A DNA stretch of 64,000 nt from Vibrio sp. JC009 (lineage in GTDB: Bacteria; Pseudomonadota; Gammaproteobacteria; Enterobacterales; Vibrionaceae), in the NCBI RefSeq assembly GCF_029016485.1, contig NZ_CP092107.1:558001-622000 (forward strand). Direction: 5' to 3'. The notes under the pieces were generated by a model. That model did not search any database. It saw only the letters and a program-made list of their open reading frames with translations, and had not been told where the DNA came from. This document shows, piece by piece, positions 1-7,773 of this stretch. Position numbers and translations under genes: made by a program. How positions within the stretch are numbered: position 1 is the stretch's first letter; every line of letters starts with the position of its first letter.

Positions 1-1922
1 ATGGCTTCATCCGCTCGCTGAATAAGCTCTTCAGCACTGGCTCCATCTTTTGGATACAGAGATACCCCGATGCTCACCGAAGTCTGTACTCTTGCCTCTC
101 CTAGCTGCATCGGCATCATTGCTGACTTTAAAAGCCGTTTGACGATACTTTCATAATCTTCAGCTTCATTTATGTTCGCCAGGATGGCAACAAACTCATC
201 TCCCCCGACACGGGCAAGGGTATCGCCTTCGCGTATGCAATGACTCATAAGGCCTGCAATTCTTGACAGCACCTTATCACCCGCATCATGCCCATAAGTG
301 TCATTAATGGCCTTAAAACCATCCAAATCAAGGTAAACCACAGCAAACATCTGCCGGGTTCTTTCATACTGTTTGATAGACAACTTCAATCTGTCGGTTA
401 GCAGCAAGCGATTCGGTAGCTGGGTGATAAAGTCGTAATGAGCGATCTTTTCCAGTTGCTGCTGGTGTTCCTTCATCGGTGTGATATTTGAGAAAATAGC
501 AACATAGTTCTGAATCTCGCCTCTGTTATTCGTTACTGCACTAATGGTGAGCAACTCAGCGTATAAGTCGCCATATTTGCTTTTATTCCAGATTTCTCCT
601 GACCAGTAATGCTCTGTAAGCAGGGAGCCCCACAGATTCTCATAAAACTGTTTATCGTGCTTACCGGATTTTAATATACCCGGATTCTGGCCTATTGCCT
701 CTTCACGCGTATAGCCGGTGATTAGTGAAAATGTCTCATTCACATCCAGTATGTTTGCGTTCGCATCGGTGATGACGATACCTTCACGGGCATGAGTAAA
801 CACACTCGCCGCAAGTTTTAGTTCCTGAGATTTTGCATACCACTCATCCGTTGTTAACTTATCGATTTCCCGGGAGATTATGCCGATTTCATTATTCGGA
901 TATTGGGAGATGGTTTCGCTCTTCCAGTCACCCTGAACAACGGAGGTCACCTTACTCTTTAACCTGATTAGTGGCGTACTAAACTTCTCACTTAAGGTGT
1001 GACTCTGAGCTAATCCAAGTAAAACGGATACCACTAAGGCCAGCAGAACATAGAGCCCGATGTTAAAAATAATACCACTGAGAATTTCAGCCCGTTCCAC
1101 CACAGTGACGACAACCCAGTCAGCTTCATAGGTGTGACTAAAATAGGCGATTTTGTTTATGCCATCCAAAACATAAGATAAATAGCCTTCTTCATCGCTG
1201 AAGCTCAGATTTTCAGTGATTAATTCTGAAATGTTCTTCCCTATAATTTTAGGGTCGTGGTGAAGGATGATGATTCCTTCCGGGTTGATCACATAGCTGT
1301 AGGAAGAGTGATAGATATCGCCTCGTTTAGCTAACTGTTCCATTAACACTTCAATGGAGCTGTCCGCTGCAATTACACCTGTGACTTTTTTGTCCTGGTT
1401 ATAAAGCACCTTACCCGTAGAGAGTAACCATTCATGAGTGGTTATTTCATGATAAGGCAACCCTGTGGAGAGCTCAGGCTGTGCCTCCACTGCCGCAACG
1501 TACCATGGCCTTATGGTCGCGTCGTAATCTTCTGGCAGTGTGAAGCCATCAATGATTAGCTCAGCCTTATTCGTTTCATAACCTGAATACAAATACGAGA
1601 CATAGCGGTGCCGCTTCGCAACGGCTCTGTACAATTCGATGACTTCCTGCTCTTGCTCAGCGTCCAAGTCAGCGCCATGACGGACCAGAGGATTGTCCGC
1701 CAGCATTTCAACCACGCTTTTTATTTCAGAGAAATAGCCATCGATAAAATAGCTCACCGCATAATTTCTTTGCTTTATCGAGCTGCGGGCGGCATCCATT
1801 CCCGATTTGTAGAGGATTTGGGCAAGAGCACCACCAAGAAGGATAAGAATGACAAGTGATAAAATAAAACTGCTTTTGAAAATATCGTGCTTGATGGATT
1901 TATATTTTTTTTCGATGGACAT
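1..1922 (-). CDS. Membrane diguanylate cyclase, dCache-PAS-GGDEF (3' end outside window)
   Basis: Open minus-strand frame starting at ATG 1922 and running off the left edge. The order is an N-terminal membrane helix, a large extracytoplasmic dCache-like sensor region, a second membrane helix, a PAS domain (reads as ITDANANILDVNETF) and a GGDEF domain. The active-site signature GGDEF is intact, and an RxxD inhibitory site (REGD) lies five residues before it, so an active, feedback-inhibited c-di-GMP synthase is expected. The last visible residues are still inside the GGDEF fold (QRADEAM), so whether an EAL domain follows cannot be seen. The gene stands alone, divergent from the MarR gene at 2228. 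The ligand of the Cache domain is unknown. Confidence 0.9.
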   Translation of the reverse strand, partial: MSIEKKYKSIKHDIFKSSFILSLVILILLGGALAQILYKSGMDAARSSIKQRNYAVSYFIDGYFSEIKSVVEMLADNPLVRHGADLDAEQEQEVIELYRAVAKRHRYVSYLYSGYETNKAELIIDGFTLPEDYDATIRPWYVAAVEAQPELSTGLPYHEITTHEWLLSTGKVLYNQDKKVTGVIAADSSIEVLMEQLAKRGDIYHSSYSYVINPEGIIILHHDPKIIGKNISELITENLSFSDEEGYLSYVLDGINKIAYFSHTYEADWVVVTVVERAEILSGIIFNIGLYVLLALVVSVLLGLAQSHTLSEKFSTPLIRLKSKVTSVVQGDWKSETISQYPNNEIGIISREIDKLTTDEWYAKSQELKLAASVFTHAREGIVITDANANILDVNETFSLITGYTREEAIGQNPGILKSGKHDKQFYENLWGSLLTEHYWSGEIWNKSKYGDLYAELLTISAVTNNRGEIQNYVAIFSNITPMKEHQQQLEKIAHYDFITQLPNRLLLTDRLKLSIKQYERTRQMFAVVYLDLDGFKAINDTYGHDAGDKVLSRIAGLMSHCIREGDTLARVGGDEFVAILANINEAEDYESIVKRLLKSAMMPMQLGEARVQTSVSIGVSLYPKDGASAEELIQRADEA

Positions 1923-2227
1923 CGCTACTGTGTCTGAGCTGACTCTGATTTTACTTATTATTCTTAGTCAACTGATGCTGTTAGATATTCAATAGCAGCA
2001 ATATAGCATAAGCTAAAAATTGGCACACATGACTTAAGTCAATAAACATATTTAATACATATTGTTCACAAAGATGTTTCATAACCGGTTTATCTTCCTG
2101 ACTGACGCAGGGAGCAAACACCCCTGAGCCACATTAGACCGGTTGACTCACTGGTTAATTGAACTTATATTTGAAAATAAAATAGTTTCATTTTCAACTA
2201 AAGTGTGTAACTTAAAAGGTTGTAACC
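1923..2227. other. Intergenic region between cyclase and MarR gene
   Basis: About 300 bases between two divergent genes, AT-rich. The only clear signal is a MarR-type palindrome at 2182-2201, listed separately. No open frame or hairpin with a T-run was seen. Confidence 0.6.
2182..2201. promoter_or_regulatory. MarR-type operator, copy 1
   Basis: ATAGTT, eight bases (TCATTTTC), then AACTAA. Nearly palindromic, and almost identical to the sites at 2784 and 2857. It lies 27 bases before the MarR start codon, so it fits autoregulation of that gene. Confidence 0.65.
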
Positions 2228-2680
2228 ATGCAAGATTGGACTAAAGTTCTTAAGTCTGTAATTTTATTAAATAAAATGCTTTTCAGAAGAAGCGCACCTA
2301 TACATTCAGATGGCAGTTTGAATCTTACCCAGGAGAAGGTACTGCTGGCTGTTTACGACAATCCTATGAGTTCGCAAAAAGAGATTATCCGTTATATGGA
2401 CAAGGATAAAGGCTCTGTCAGTAAGGTCATACAAAATTTAGTCGAGCTTGGATTTGTTGAGCGCCACCCGTTTGCACAAGACAGAAGACAAGTCCGCCTG
2501 GAGCTGTCTGTAACAGGCAAAGCCGAGATATTGAGAATTAAAGATAACTTTTCCAGGCACGTAAACAAAACGATTTCTGAGCTGGATAAAGATAAGCAGG
2601 AAGCACTTTATATACATCTTGATGCTTTACTGGACATTGCACTGGAGATCGAAGCGAAGCAAGGCAATAAAGAGTTATAA
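2228..2680 (+). CDS. MarR family transcriptional regulator
   Basis: 150 residues, the usual MarR length. A winged-helix core runs from about residue 30 to 105: it contains LTQEKVLLAVYDNPMSSQKEI and then a recognition-helix region (DKGSVSKVIQNLVELGFVERH) and the wing (DRRQVRLELSVTGK). There is no cysteine, so it is not a thiol-sensing OhrR type. It probably represses itself and the downstream OsmC/flavoprotein operon, because three copies of one palindrome flank it (2182, 2784, 2857). A terminator hairpin follows at 2737. The inducer is not evident; a reactive-sulfur or electrophile signal would suit the neighbours, but that is inference. Confidence 0.88.
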   Translation: MQDWTKVLKSVILLNKMLFRRSAPIHSDGSLNLTQEKVLLAVYDNPMSSQKEIIRYMDKDKGSVSKVIQNLVELGFVERHPFAQDRRQVRLELSVTGKAEILRIKDNFSRHVNKTISELDKDKQEALYIHLDALLDIALEIEAKQGNKEL

Positions 2681-2736
2681 TCTTTCCTCTCAATTTTCTC
2701 CCTTCACAATACCCATAACCATCTGACTCTTAAATG

Positions 2737-2763
2737 AAAGCCCGTCTTAGGGCTTTTATTGTT
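2737..2763 (+). terminator. Rho-independent terminator of MarR gene
   Basis: Stem AAAGCCC (2737-2743) pairs with GGGCTTT (2750-2756) around a six-base loop and is followed by a T-rich tract. Confidence 0.75.
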
Positions 2764-2783
2764 TTGATCTTCTCTCTGAACAA

Positions 2784-2803
2784 TTAGTTTCTTTTCCAAC
2801 TAT
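2784..2803. promoter_or_regulatory. MarR-type operator, copy 2
   Basis: TTAGTT, eight bases, AACTAT. Same spacing and nearly the same spacer as copies 1 and 3. It lies about 120 bases before the OsmC gene. Confidence 0.6.
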
Positions 2804-2841
2804 TTCATTCTCACCTATTGAACAAATATTACCCGTAAGAT

Positions 2842-2892
2842 ATAGTTGCAAAATAAATAGTTTCATATTCAACTATCATGTTTTGCAACTAT
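2842..2892. promoter_or_regulatory. Nested MarR-type operator, copy 3 with outer inverted repeat
   Basis: The inner palindrome ATAGTT-N8-AACTAT (2857-2876) is a perfect copy of the operator. It sits inside a second, perfect 12-base inverted repeat: ATAGTTGCAAAA at 2842-2853 and its complement at 2881-2892. All four ends carry the same ATAGTT half-site, so two dimers could bind together. The array ends 27 bases before the OsmC start codon and would overlap the promoter. Confidence 0.7.
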
Positions 2893-2919
2893 ATTTCTAT
2901 TGTCCAAACCGAGGAATAA

Positions 2920-4206
2920 ATGATGAACTTCACAACGCCATCTAAGCTAAGTGCTATCGCTGTCTTAACTGCTCTTTTCGTATCAGGAAGCGCAGCCGCG
3001 CAAGCGACAACTTATGACGTGATTTCCAGAAAAGATGCCGGACCTGAACCGACTGCGTACCAGAAAACAAAAGCAGCAACGGCGAATGGTGCGGTTAATG
3101 AAAACGTTGTGACCTATACAGAAAGAGTTTTCAACCAGGATACCTGGATGCTGAAACGCGGCGTTGTACAGCCAGTAGGCGAGGCGGAATTCAGTGCATG
3201 GGAAATGCTGAGTGATGAAGGGGGCATGGACTATGAACAGGCAGCACCAAACCCATTAAGTTATATGACAGCCGGTATTGCATCCAGCCTGTTAACTCAG
3301 CTTAACCGCGCTGCGCTGGTAATGGATTTAGATATCAAAGAGATTAAAGTTGAAACCAAAGTAACCTTCCACTGGGCTGATGCCATGACAAGCAAATGGT
3401 CTGGCTATACGGACAAAGTAACCGCAAATATCTTAATCGATAGCGACGAACCGGCAGAGAAAGTTGCCGAACTCAAAGCAATGGCATACAAGTCATGGGC
3501 TATTGGCTCAGGGCTAGCGAATAAAGTTAAGGTCGATTCAGAAGCGGTTGTTGAGAATCAGGAGCTGCACTGGAAAGACCATGGCGCTCACCAGGGAAAA
3601 GTTTCCGGCCCGGTTTCAGAAGATAACGGCTTAACGCTGTCCACTAAGTCTTCACCAATTGAGCCGCAGACACTGGAAGTTGGTAAAGATGTTAGCACAC
3701 CAGAAATTATTCAGGCGCGCCCATTTGCAATTATTGCTATTGCTGAGTCTGCAAATGATACCCAGCGTCCATTTATGAACAAAATAAAAGTCCGCGCTGT
3801 TCAGGACAACTACGCAACATGGGATCTCTATGCCGATGACAGCCGTGGTTATGCAGGTACCGACAAGGCACCAACCTCAAGAGATTACTTCACACTTGGC
3901 ACCTCATTCTGCCTGATGAGCCAGCTTAGCGCCAATGACGAAATGTACTTCAAAAAGCAGGGCGTAAAACTGGATGATTATCGTGTTTCTCATCAGTTCA
4001 ACTATCAGGAAACAGGCTTTATGACTCCTGAGATGACCGGCAGCATGGGTACCATCATCACCAAAGGCATTGTAAAAAGTGAAGAAGAGAAGCAGACACT
4101 GGTCGATTTCTTCTATCAGTCACTACGCTGCTGCTTTGCTGGTGAATCTTTAGTTAACGAGACGGAAATGGAATCCAACATCTATCTGAACGGCAAAGCG
4201 ATTTAA
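2920..4206 (+). CDS. Exported protein with two OsmC-like domains
   Basis: 428 residues with a signal peptide (cleavage near ASA/AAQA, about residue 27). The first OsmC-like unit lies around residues 80-215; PNPLSYMTAGIASSLLTQL matches the OsmC central helix, but a Thr/Ala stretch replaces the usual catalytic Cys. A second unit (about 265-425) has TSFCLMSQLS and RCCFAGESL at the positions where OsmC/Ohr proteins carry their two cysteines. So only the C-terminal half looks catalytically competent. An exported, duplicated OsmC is unusual, as classical OsmC and Ohr are single-domain and cytoplasmic. It is 35 bases upstream of the flavoprotein gene, in one operon behind the MarR operators. A peroxide or persulfide role is inferred. 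Confidence 0.75.
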   Translation: MMNFTTPSKLSAIAVLTALFVSGSAAAQATTYDVISRKDAGPEPTAYQKTKAATANGAVNENVVTYTERVFNQDTWMLKRGVVQPVGEAEFSAWEMLSDEGGMDYEQAAPNPLSYMTAGIASSLLTQLNRAALVMDLDIKEIKVETKVTFHWADAMTSKWSGYTDKVTANILIDSDEPAEKVAELKAMAYKSWAIGSGLANKVKVDSEAVVENQELHWKDHGAHQGKVSGPVSEDNGLTLSTKSSPIEPQTLEVGKDVSTPEIIQARPFAIIAIAESANDTQRPFMNKIKVRAVQDNYATWDLYADDSRGYAGTDKAPTSRDYFTLGTSFCLMSQLSANDEMYFKKQGVKLDDYRVSHQFNYQETGFMTPEMTGSMGTIITKGIVKSEEEKQTLVDFFYQSLRCCFAGESLVNETEMESNIYLNGKAI

Positions 4207-4241
4207 CCGATAAAGCAAAGAAATTTTAGAAGAGAAATACA

Positions 4242-5642
4242 ATGAAAAGTACAGATATAGCCATTATCGGAGGCTCCGTAGGTGGACTGGTCGCGGCGGT
4301 TACCTCAAAAAAACGTAATCCTGAGAAATCCGTTACCGTCATCCGAAATGTGATGAAATCCATGGTGCCTTGCGGTATCCCCTATATTTACGGAACACTG
4401 AAAGCAGTAGAAAAAGACCAGATCCCGGATCAGAAATTTCTGGATATGGGAATTGAAATTGTCTGCTCAGATGTTGCCAGCATTGATCGTGACAACAAGG
4501 CGCTGCAATTTCGTGATGGTGAGGCACTCCGGTACGATAAACTGATTGTCGCAACCGGCTCGAAGCCCTTTGTCCCGCCGATTAAGGGGGTCGCTCTGGA
4601 CAACGTATTCGTGGTGGAAAAAGATCCGGTTAAACTACAATCGCTATATAACGCACTGGAAACGGCAAAGAATGTGATTGTTATTGGCGGAGGCTTTATC
4701 GGCGTCGAAATGGCCGAGCAGATCACTGTTATGAAACAGGCAGAGAAAGACACGAAAGTCACTATTGTCGAGATGCTTCCCCACTGCCTTATGATGGCTT
4801 GTGAAGAAGAGTTCTGTGTACAGGTTGAAAATGAGCTGACCGAAAGCGGAATCAATATTGTAACCGGCCAGGGGGTTAAAGAAATCCGCGGCGGCAATCA
4901 GGTCACATCCGTGCTGCTTGCTGATGGCACAGAGCTGAGTGCCGACCTTGTTCTGATCAGTGCCGGAGCAAAACCCAATGCTGAACTGGCTGAAAAGTGT
5001 GGTTTAAAAACCGACCCGCATCAGGGCATCGTTGTAAACGAGTATATGCAGACCAATGACCCGGATATCTTTGCCGCAGGTGACTGCGCATCGAAAACCG
5101 CCTTTATTACCGGCAAGCCAAGCGGGATCAGACTGGCATCAGTCGCCAGCAGCGAAGGTATGATTGCCGCCAGCAACCTCTACAATGAGGTGAAGCGCAA
5201 AAGTATGGGCGCGCTTGGCGCATTCGCAACGAAAGTGGGTCCTCATTCCATTGCATCGGCTGGCTTAACCACTAAAGCCGCTGAAGAAGAAGGGATTGAA
5301 GTTGTCGTGGGTGAAGCAGTAGCACCAAACCGCCACCCAGGAAACCTGCCCGGTTGCGTAATGAATATGAAAGCGATGCTGTTGTTCCGCAAAGATAACG
5401 GAAAAATCGTTGGCGGGCACGTTATCGGCGGTGAGTCTGCAGCCGATATGGTTAATGCCATTTCCGTTGCAATACAGGCAGGCAATACCATGGAAGAGTT
5501 GGCCACAATGCAATACGCCACTCACCCGCTGCTAACGGCCTCTCCAACGGCTTACCATATTATGCTGGCAGCAGAAAACGGAGCGATTAAGCTAAAACGT
5601 CTGCAAGAAAAGCAGAGTGCTAAGGAAGCGCTTACTGTGTAA
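4242..5642 (+). CDS. FAD/NAD(P)H oxidoreductase, CoA-disulfide reductase / NADH oxidase family
   Basis: 466 residues. The N-terminal FAD motif is IIGGSVGGLVAA, followed by an active-site Cys region SMVPCGIPY matching the redox Cys (about residue 44) of CoA-disulfide reductases and NADH oxidases. A NAD(P)H-binding motif is VIGGGFIGVEMAE (about 145-157) and the second FAD motif is IFAAGDCA (about 280). The C-terminal dimerisation domain is present. The protein likely reduces disulfides, persulfides or oxygen with NAD(P)H. No extra rhodanese domain is attached, unlike sulfur-reducing CoADR-Rhd fusions. It forms an operon with the OsmC protein and ends in a hairpin terminator. Confidence 0.85.
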   Translation: MKSTDIAIIGGSVGGLVAAVTSKKRNPEKSVTVIRNVMKSMVPCGIPYIYGTLKAVEKDQIPDQKFLDMGIEIVCSDVASIDRDNKALQFRDGEALRYDKLIVATGSKPFVPPIKGVALDNVFVVEKDPVKLQSLYNALETAKNVIVIGGGFIGVEMAEQITVMKQAEKDTKVTIVEMLPHCLMMACEEEFCVQVENELTESGINIVTGQGVKEIRGGNQVTSVLLADGTELSADLVLISAGAKPNAELAEKCGLKTDPHQGIVVNEYMQTNDPDIFAAGDCASKTAFITGKPSGIRLASVASSEGMIAASNLYNEVKRKSMGALGAFATKVGPHSIASAGLTTKAAEEEGIEVVVGEAVAPNRHPGNLPGCVMNMKAMLLFRKDNGKIVGGHVIGGESAADMVNAISVAIQAGNTMEELATMQYATHPLLTASPTAYHIMLAAENGAIKLKRLQEKQSAKEALTV

Positions 5643-5650
5643 TAGCAAGC

Positions 5651-5680
5651 AAGGCCAGCGTGTACAAACCTGGCCTTGTT
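5651..5680 (+). terminator. Terminator after flavoprotein gene
   Basis: AAGGCCAG (5651-5658) pairs with CTGGCCTT (5670-5677), then a short T-containing tail. It starts eight bases after the stop codon. Confidence 0.7.
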
Positions 5681-6102
5681 ACTTTAATATCAAGCGCGGT
5701 TACCCCACAGGAAAAGTCATTGATACTTTCAAGCCCATTGCCCTCTGTATTACGACTTTTGTCGCTGCGGTAAAATTTCTCGCAAAGCCTTTTCTGGCGC
5801 GCTGCGACTTACTCCCCTATTCATATCTGGGGGGAGTGACATAAATCGGTGCTACGGCACCGTTTTTTGTGCCTGCAAACCAATAAATTCGCACTTTAAA
5901 CAAGAAAGGCAGGACGCCCACAAACCTGGCGCACACTCAGTATTTGTCAGGAAATGTGGCTGACAGAAAATGGCCGGATTAATCAGGCCAAATAGAGAGA
6001 AAAATCTTGCCTGAAATCATATAAATGTGGGCTGTTTATTGTGAACGACCCCATTGCTTTCTATAGTTAACAGAAGCCGGAAAACACCGAAGAACTTCAA
6101 CA
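5681..6102. other. Gene-free region with strong RNA secondary structure
   Basis: There is no convincing protein gene here. An open frame at 5617-5844 starts inside the flavoprotein gene and has no family features. Three nested or consecutive stems are visible: GTCGC/GCGAC at 5761 and 5804, ACTCCCC/GGGGAGT at 5811 and 5831, and a perfect terminator at 5847. This looks like a transcribed small RNA rather than spacer. The part from 5870 to 6102 holds the promoter of the ferritin-like gene. Confidence 0.4.
5847..5868 (+). terminator. Orphan rho-independent terminator (possible small RNA end)
   Basis: CGGTGC (5847-5852), loop TACG, GCACCG (5857-5862), then six T. A second terminator 180 bases after the flavoprotein terminator, with no coding gene between, suggests an independent short transcript. 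Confidence 0.6.
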
Positions 6103-6711
6103 ATGGATAACTTAGAAAAACTGCTGGCCGAAGCGTTGATGGACGAATATCTCGCCCATGCTAATTACACTCGTGTCATCGAAAAATTTGGCAACCGCAT
6201 GCCATTTGCAAACATTGTAATGGCAGAGCAGCGTCACGTCAGTGCCCTTATCCCACTGTTTTTAAAGTATGGTTTTCAGGTTCCGGCTGACCCTTATGTG
6301 GGAAGAGTCGAAGTGCCCGCAACCTTTGTAGCCTGTTGCCAGCTCGGCATCAATGGTGAGATTCGAAACATTGAGATGTATGACCGGCTTATGGCTCAGA
6401 CAAATCTGCCGGATGTACTACAGGTCTTTAGCTGGCTTCGCCGTGCGTCACTGGTAAACCATCTGCCTGCTTTCCAGCGTTGCGCCTCAATGCAATCATT
6501 TCAGACTCCGCTTACCACGCAACCTTCTCCAGCCATGGCTGCTGTCTCGCCAGAGTTTGCGCCAGCATCGTCAGACCAGACTATGTCAAGAATGCAGGGA
6601 GCGAATGGCAAAAGCGAAGATGCTGAAGACGATACGCTGCTGGCAGGACTTGCTGCGGGTGCATTGGCTCTGTTTGCCTTAACCGTAGCAATTAAGTTCA
6701 GGGCTGACTAG
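6103..6711 (+). CDS. Ferritin-like (DUF2202-type) protein with C-terminal membrane anchor
   Basis: 202 residues. The first 115 or so form a ferritin-like helical bundle: MDEYLAHANY in helix 1, an ExxH motif (AEQRH, E42/H45) in helix 2, then GEIRNIEMYD and RASLVNHLPAF in helices 3-4. These are the positions where such proteins bind a di-metal site. A Ser/Pro/Gln-rich linker follows, and a hydrophobic helix (LLAGLAAGALALFALTVAI) near the C terminus anchors it. Soluble DUF2202 proteins lack this anchor. It stands alone and overlaps the convergent LysR gene by four bases. An iron or oxygen-related role is inferred. Confidence 0.7.
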   Translation: MDNLEKLLAEALMDEYLAHANYTRVIEKFGNRMPFANIVMAEQRHVSALIPLFLKYGFQVPADPYVGRVEVPATFVACCQLGINGEIRNIEMYDRLMAQTNLPDVLQVFSWLRRASLVNHLPAFQRCASMQSFQTPLTTQPSPAMAAVSPEFAPASSDQTMSRMQGANGKSEDAEDDTLLAGLAAGALALFALTVAIKFRAD

Positions 6712-7643
6712 GCCCTGATCTCTGCCACCTTTTTCTGAATCAAATCTTGCATTAACTCCATAAGCCAGGCCAGCCGAGGGTGGTTAATATCCCGCTTCAG
6801 ACCAATCAGATCGACATTGAAATCAGGAATATCTATCGGTGGTTCACACATAGTTAAACCATCATCATCGACCACAACTTTACCTACCATTTCAGCCATT
6901 ACTGCAAGCAGTGTGCGCTCTTTAAGCATCTGTCGTATAGTCAGGTAACGGGTAGTTCCGATAACAACGTTCCGCTTTGTCTGCATTTTCTTCAGTGTAA
7001 CATCAACCTGACTGACCAGTTCCTGATTGGCAGTGATAATAGCCTGTGGTGTATCAAGATACTCTTGCAGTGAAATCGGCGAAGATGCATGCACCTTGCT
7101 GTTATCAAACATGCACAAATGCTTCTCCTGATAGAGAAAGTTTCTAAATACATGATCCGGTAAACTGTGGAATACGCCAACACAGAGATCCACTTCGTCA
7201 TTTTCAAGCAAGCCTACACAGTGCTCAGCTGAGTCAGCAGGCTTAAAAATCACCTTAGATTTTGGCGCTAAATGCGAAAGACTGTCGAATAACAGGGGAG
7301 CATATATCTGCTCCGCATAGTCACTCAATCCGATTCTGAAAATTCCGTCAAATTCTAGAGCATTGAACTTATCCAGCGGCAGAATATCACTGGTGACTAT
7401 ATGCAGGATCTCAGCAACCTTAGGCGCTATCTCCCGAGCCCTTGTAGTAGGCAGCATACGGTGTCCATGACGCTCAAAAAGCGGGTCCTGAATAAGCTCC
7501 CTCAACCGCTTAAGGTTATAACTGGTAGCAGGTTGCCCCAGATGCAGATGCTTAGACGCTTCCGATACGCTTTCAAACCGTATAATCGCATCAAATGTAA
7601 GCAGCAAATTGAGGTCAACGCCTTTCCAGTTAACTTCACTCAT
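6708..7643 (-). CDS. LysR family transcriptional regulator
   Basis: 311 residues if started at ATG 7643, which gives the normal LysR N terminus (VDLNLLLTFDAIIRFESVSEASKHLHLGQPATS). A longer frame to 7679 adds 12 residues unlike the family. HTH at about 10-65, periplasmic-binding-protein-like effector domain afterwards. It is divergent from the MFS gene with a shared control region that holds a 10-base inverted repeat, so it likely controls the transporter. The effector is unknown. Confidence 0.88.
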   Translation of the reverse strand: MSEVNWKGVDLNLLLTFDAIIRFESVSEASKHLHLGQPATSYNLKRLRELIQDPLFERHGHRMLPTTRAREIAPKVAEILHIVTSDILPLDKFNALEFDGIFRIGLSDYAEQIYAPLLFDSLSHLAPKSKVIFKPADSAEHCVGLLENDEVDLCVGVFHSLPDHVFRNFLYQEKHLCMFDNSKVHASSPISLQEYLDTPQAIITANQELVSQVDVTLKKMQTKRNVVIGTTRYLTIRQMLKERTLLAVMAEMVGKVVVDDDGLTMCEPPIDIPDFNVDLIGLKRDINHPRLAWLMELMQDLIQKKVAEIRA

Positions 7644-7687
7644 AAACTTCCCACACCTACCTGTAAAACTCCTTATCAACCCTACTG

Positions 7688-7723
7688 ATTATTAGTATAA
7701 ATATGTTCAATTTTACTAATAAT
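7688..7723. promoter_or_regulatory. Inverted repeat between LysR and MFS genes (candidate LysR operator)
   Basis: ATTATTAGTA (7688-7697) and its exact complement TACTAATAAT (7714-7723), 16 bases apart, in the divergent promoter region. This fits a LysR-type binding site. Confidence 0.6.
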
Positions 7724-7773
7724 TAGCCACTTTATACACTCAAGATAGGGATGAGTCAAAGCTAAGGACAGGT

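Noticed and set aside
2018..2040. Sigma-54-like -24 element (TTGGCAC) before the cyclase
   Set aside because: No GC element at the required distance, unlike the Qrr promoter.
4430..4897. 155-codon minus-strand frame opposite the flavoprotein gene
   Set aside because: Low-complexity Ser/Thr/Ile composition typical of an antisense shadow; the plus-strand protein is clearly real.
5617..5844. 75-codon plus-strand frame after the flavoprotein gene
   Set aside because: It begins inside the flavoprotein gene, runs through its terminator, and has no family features.
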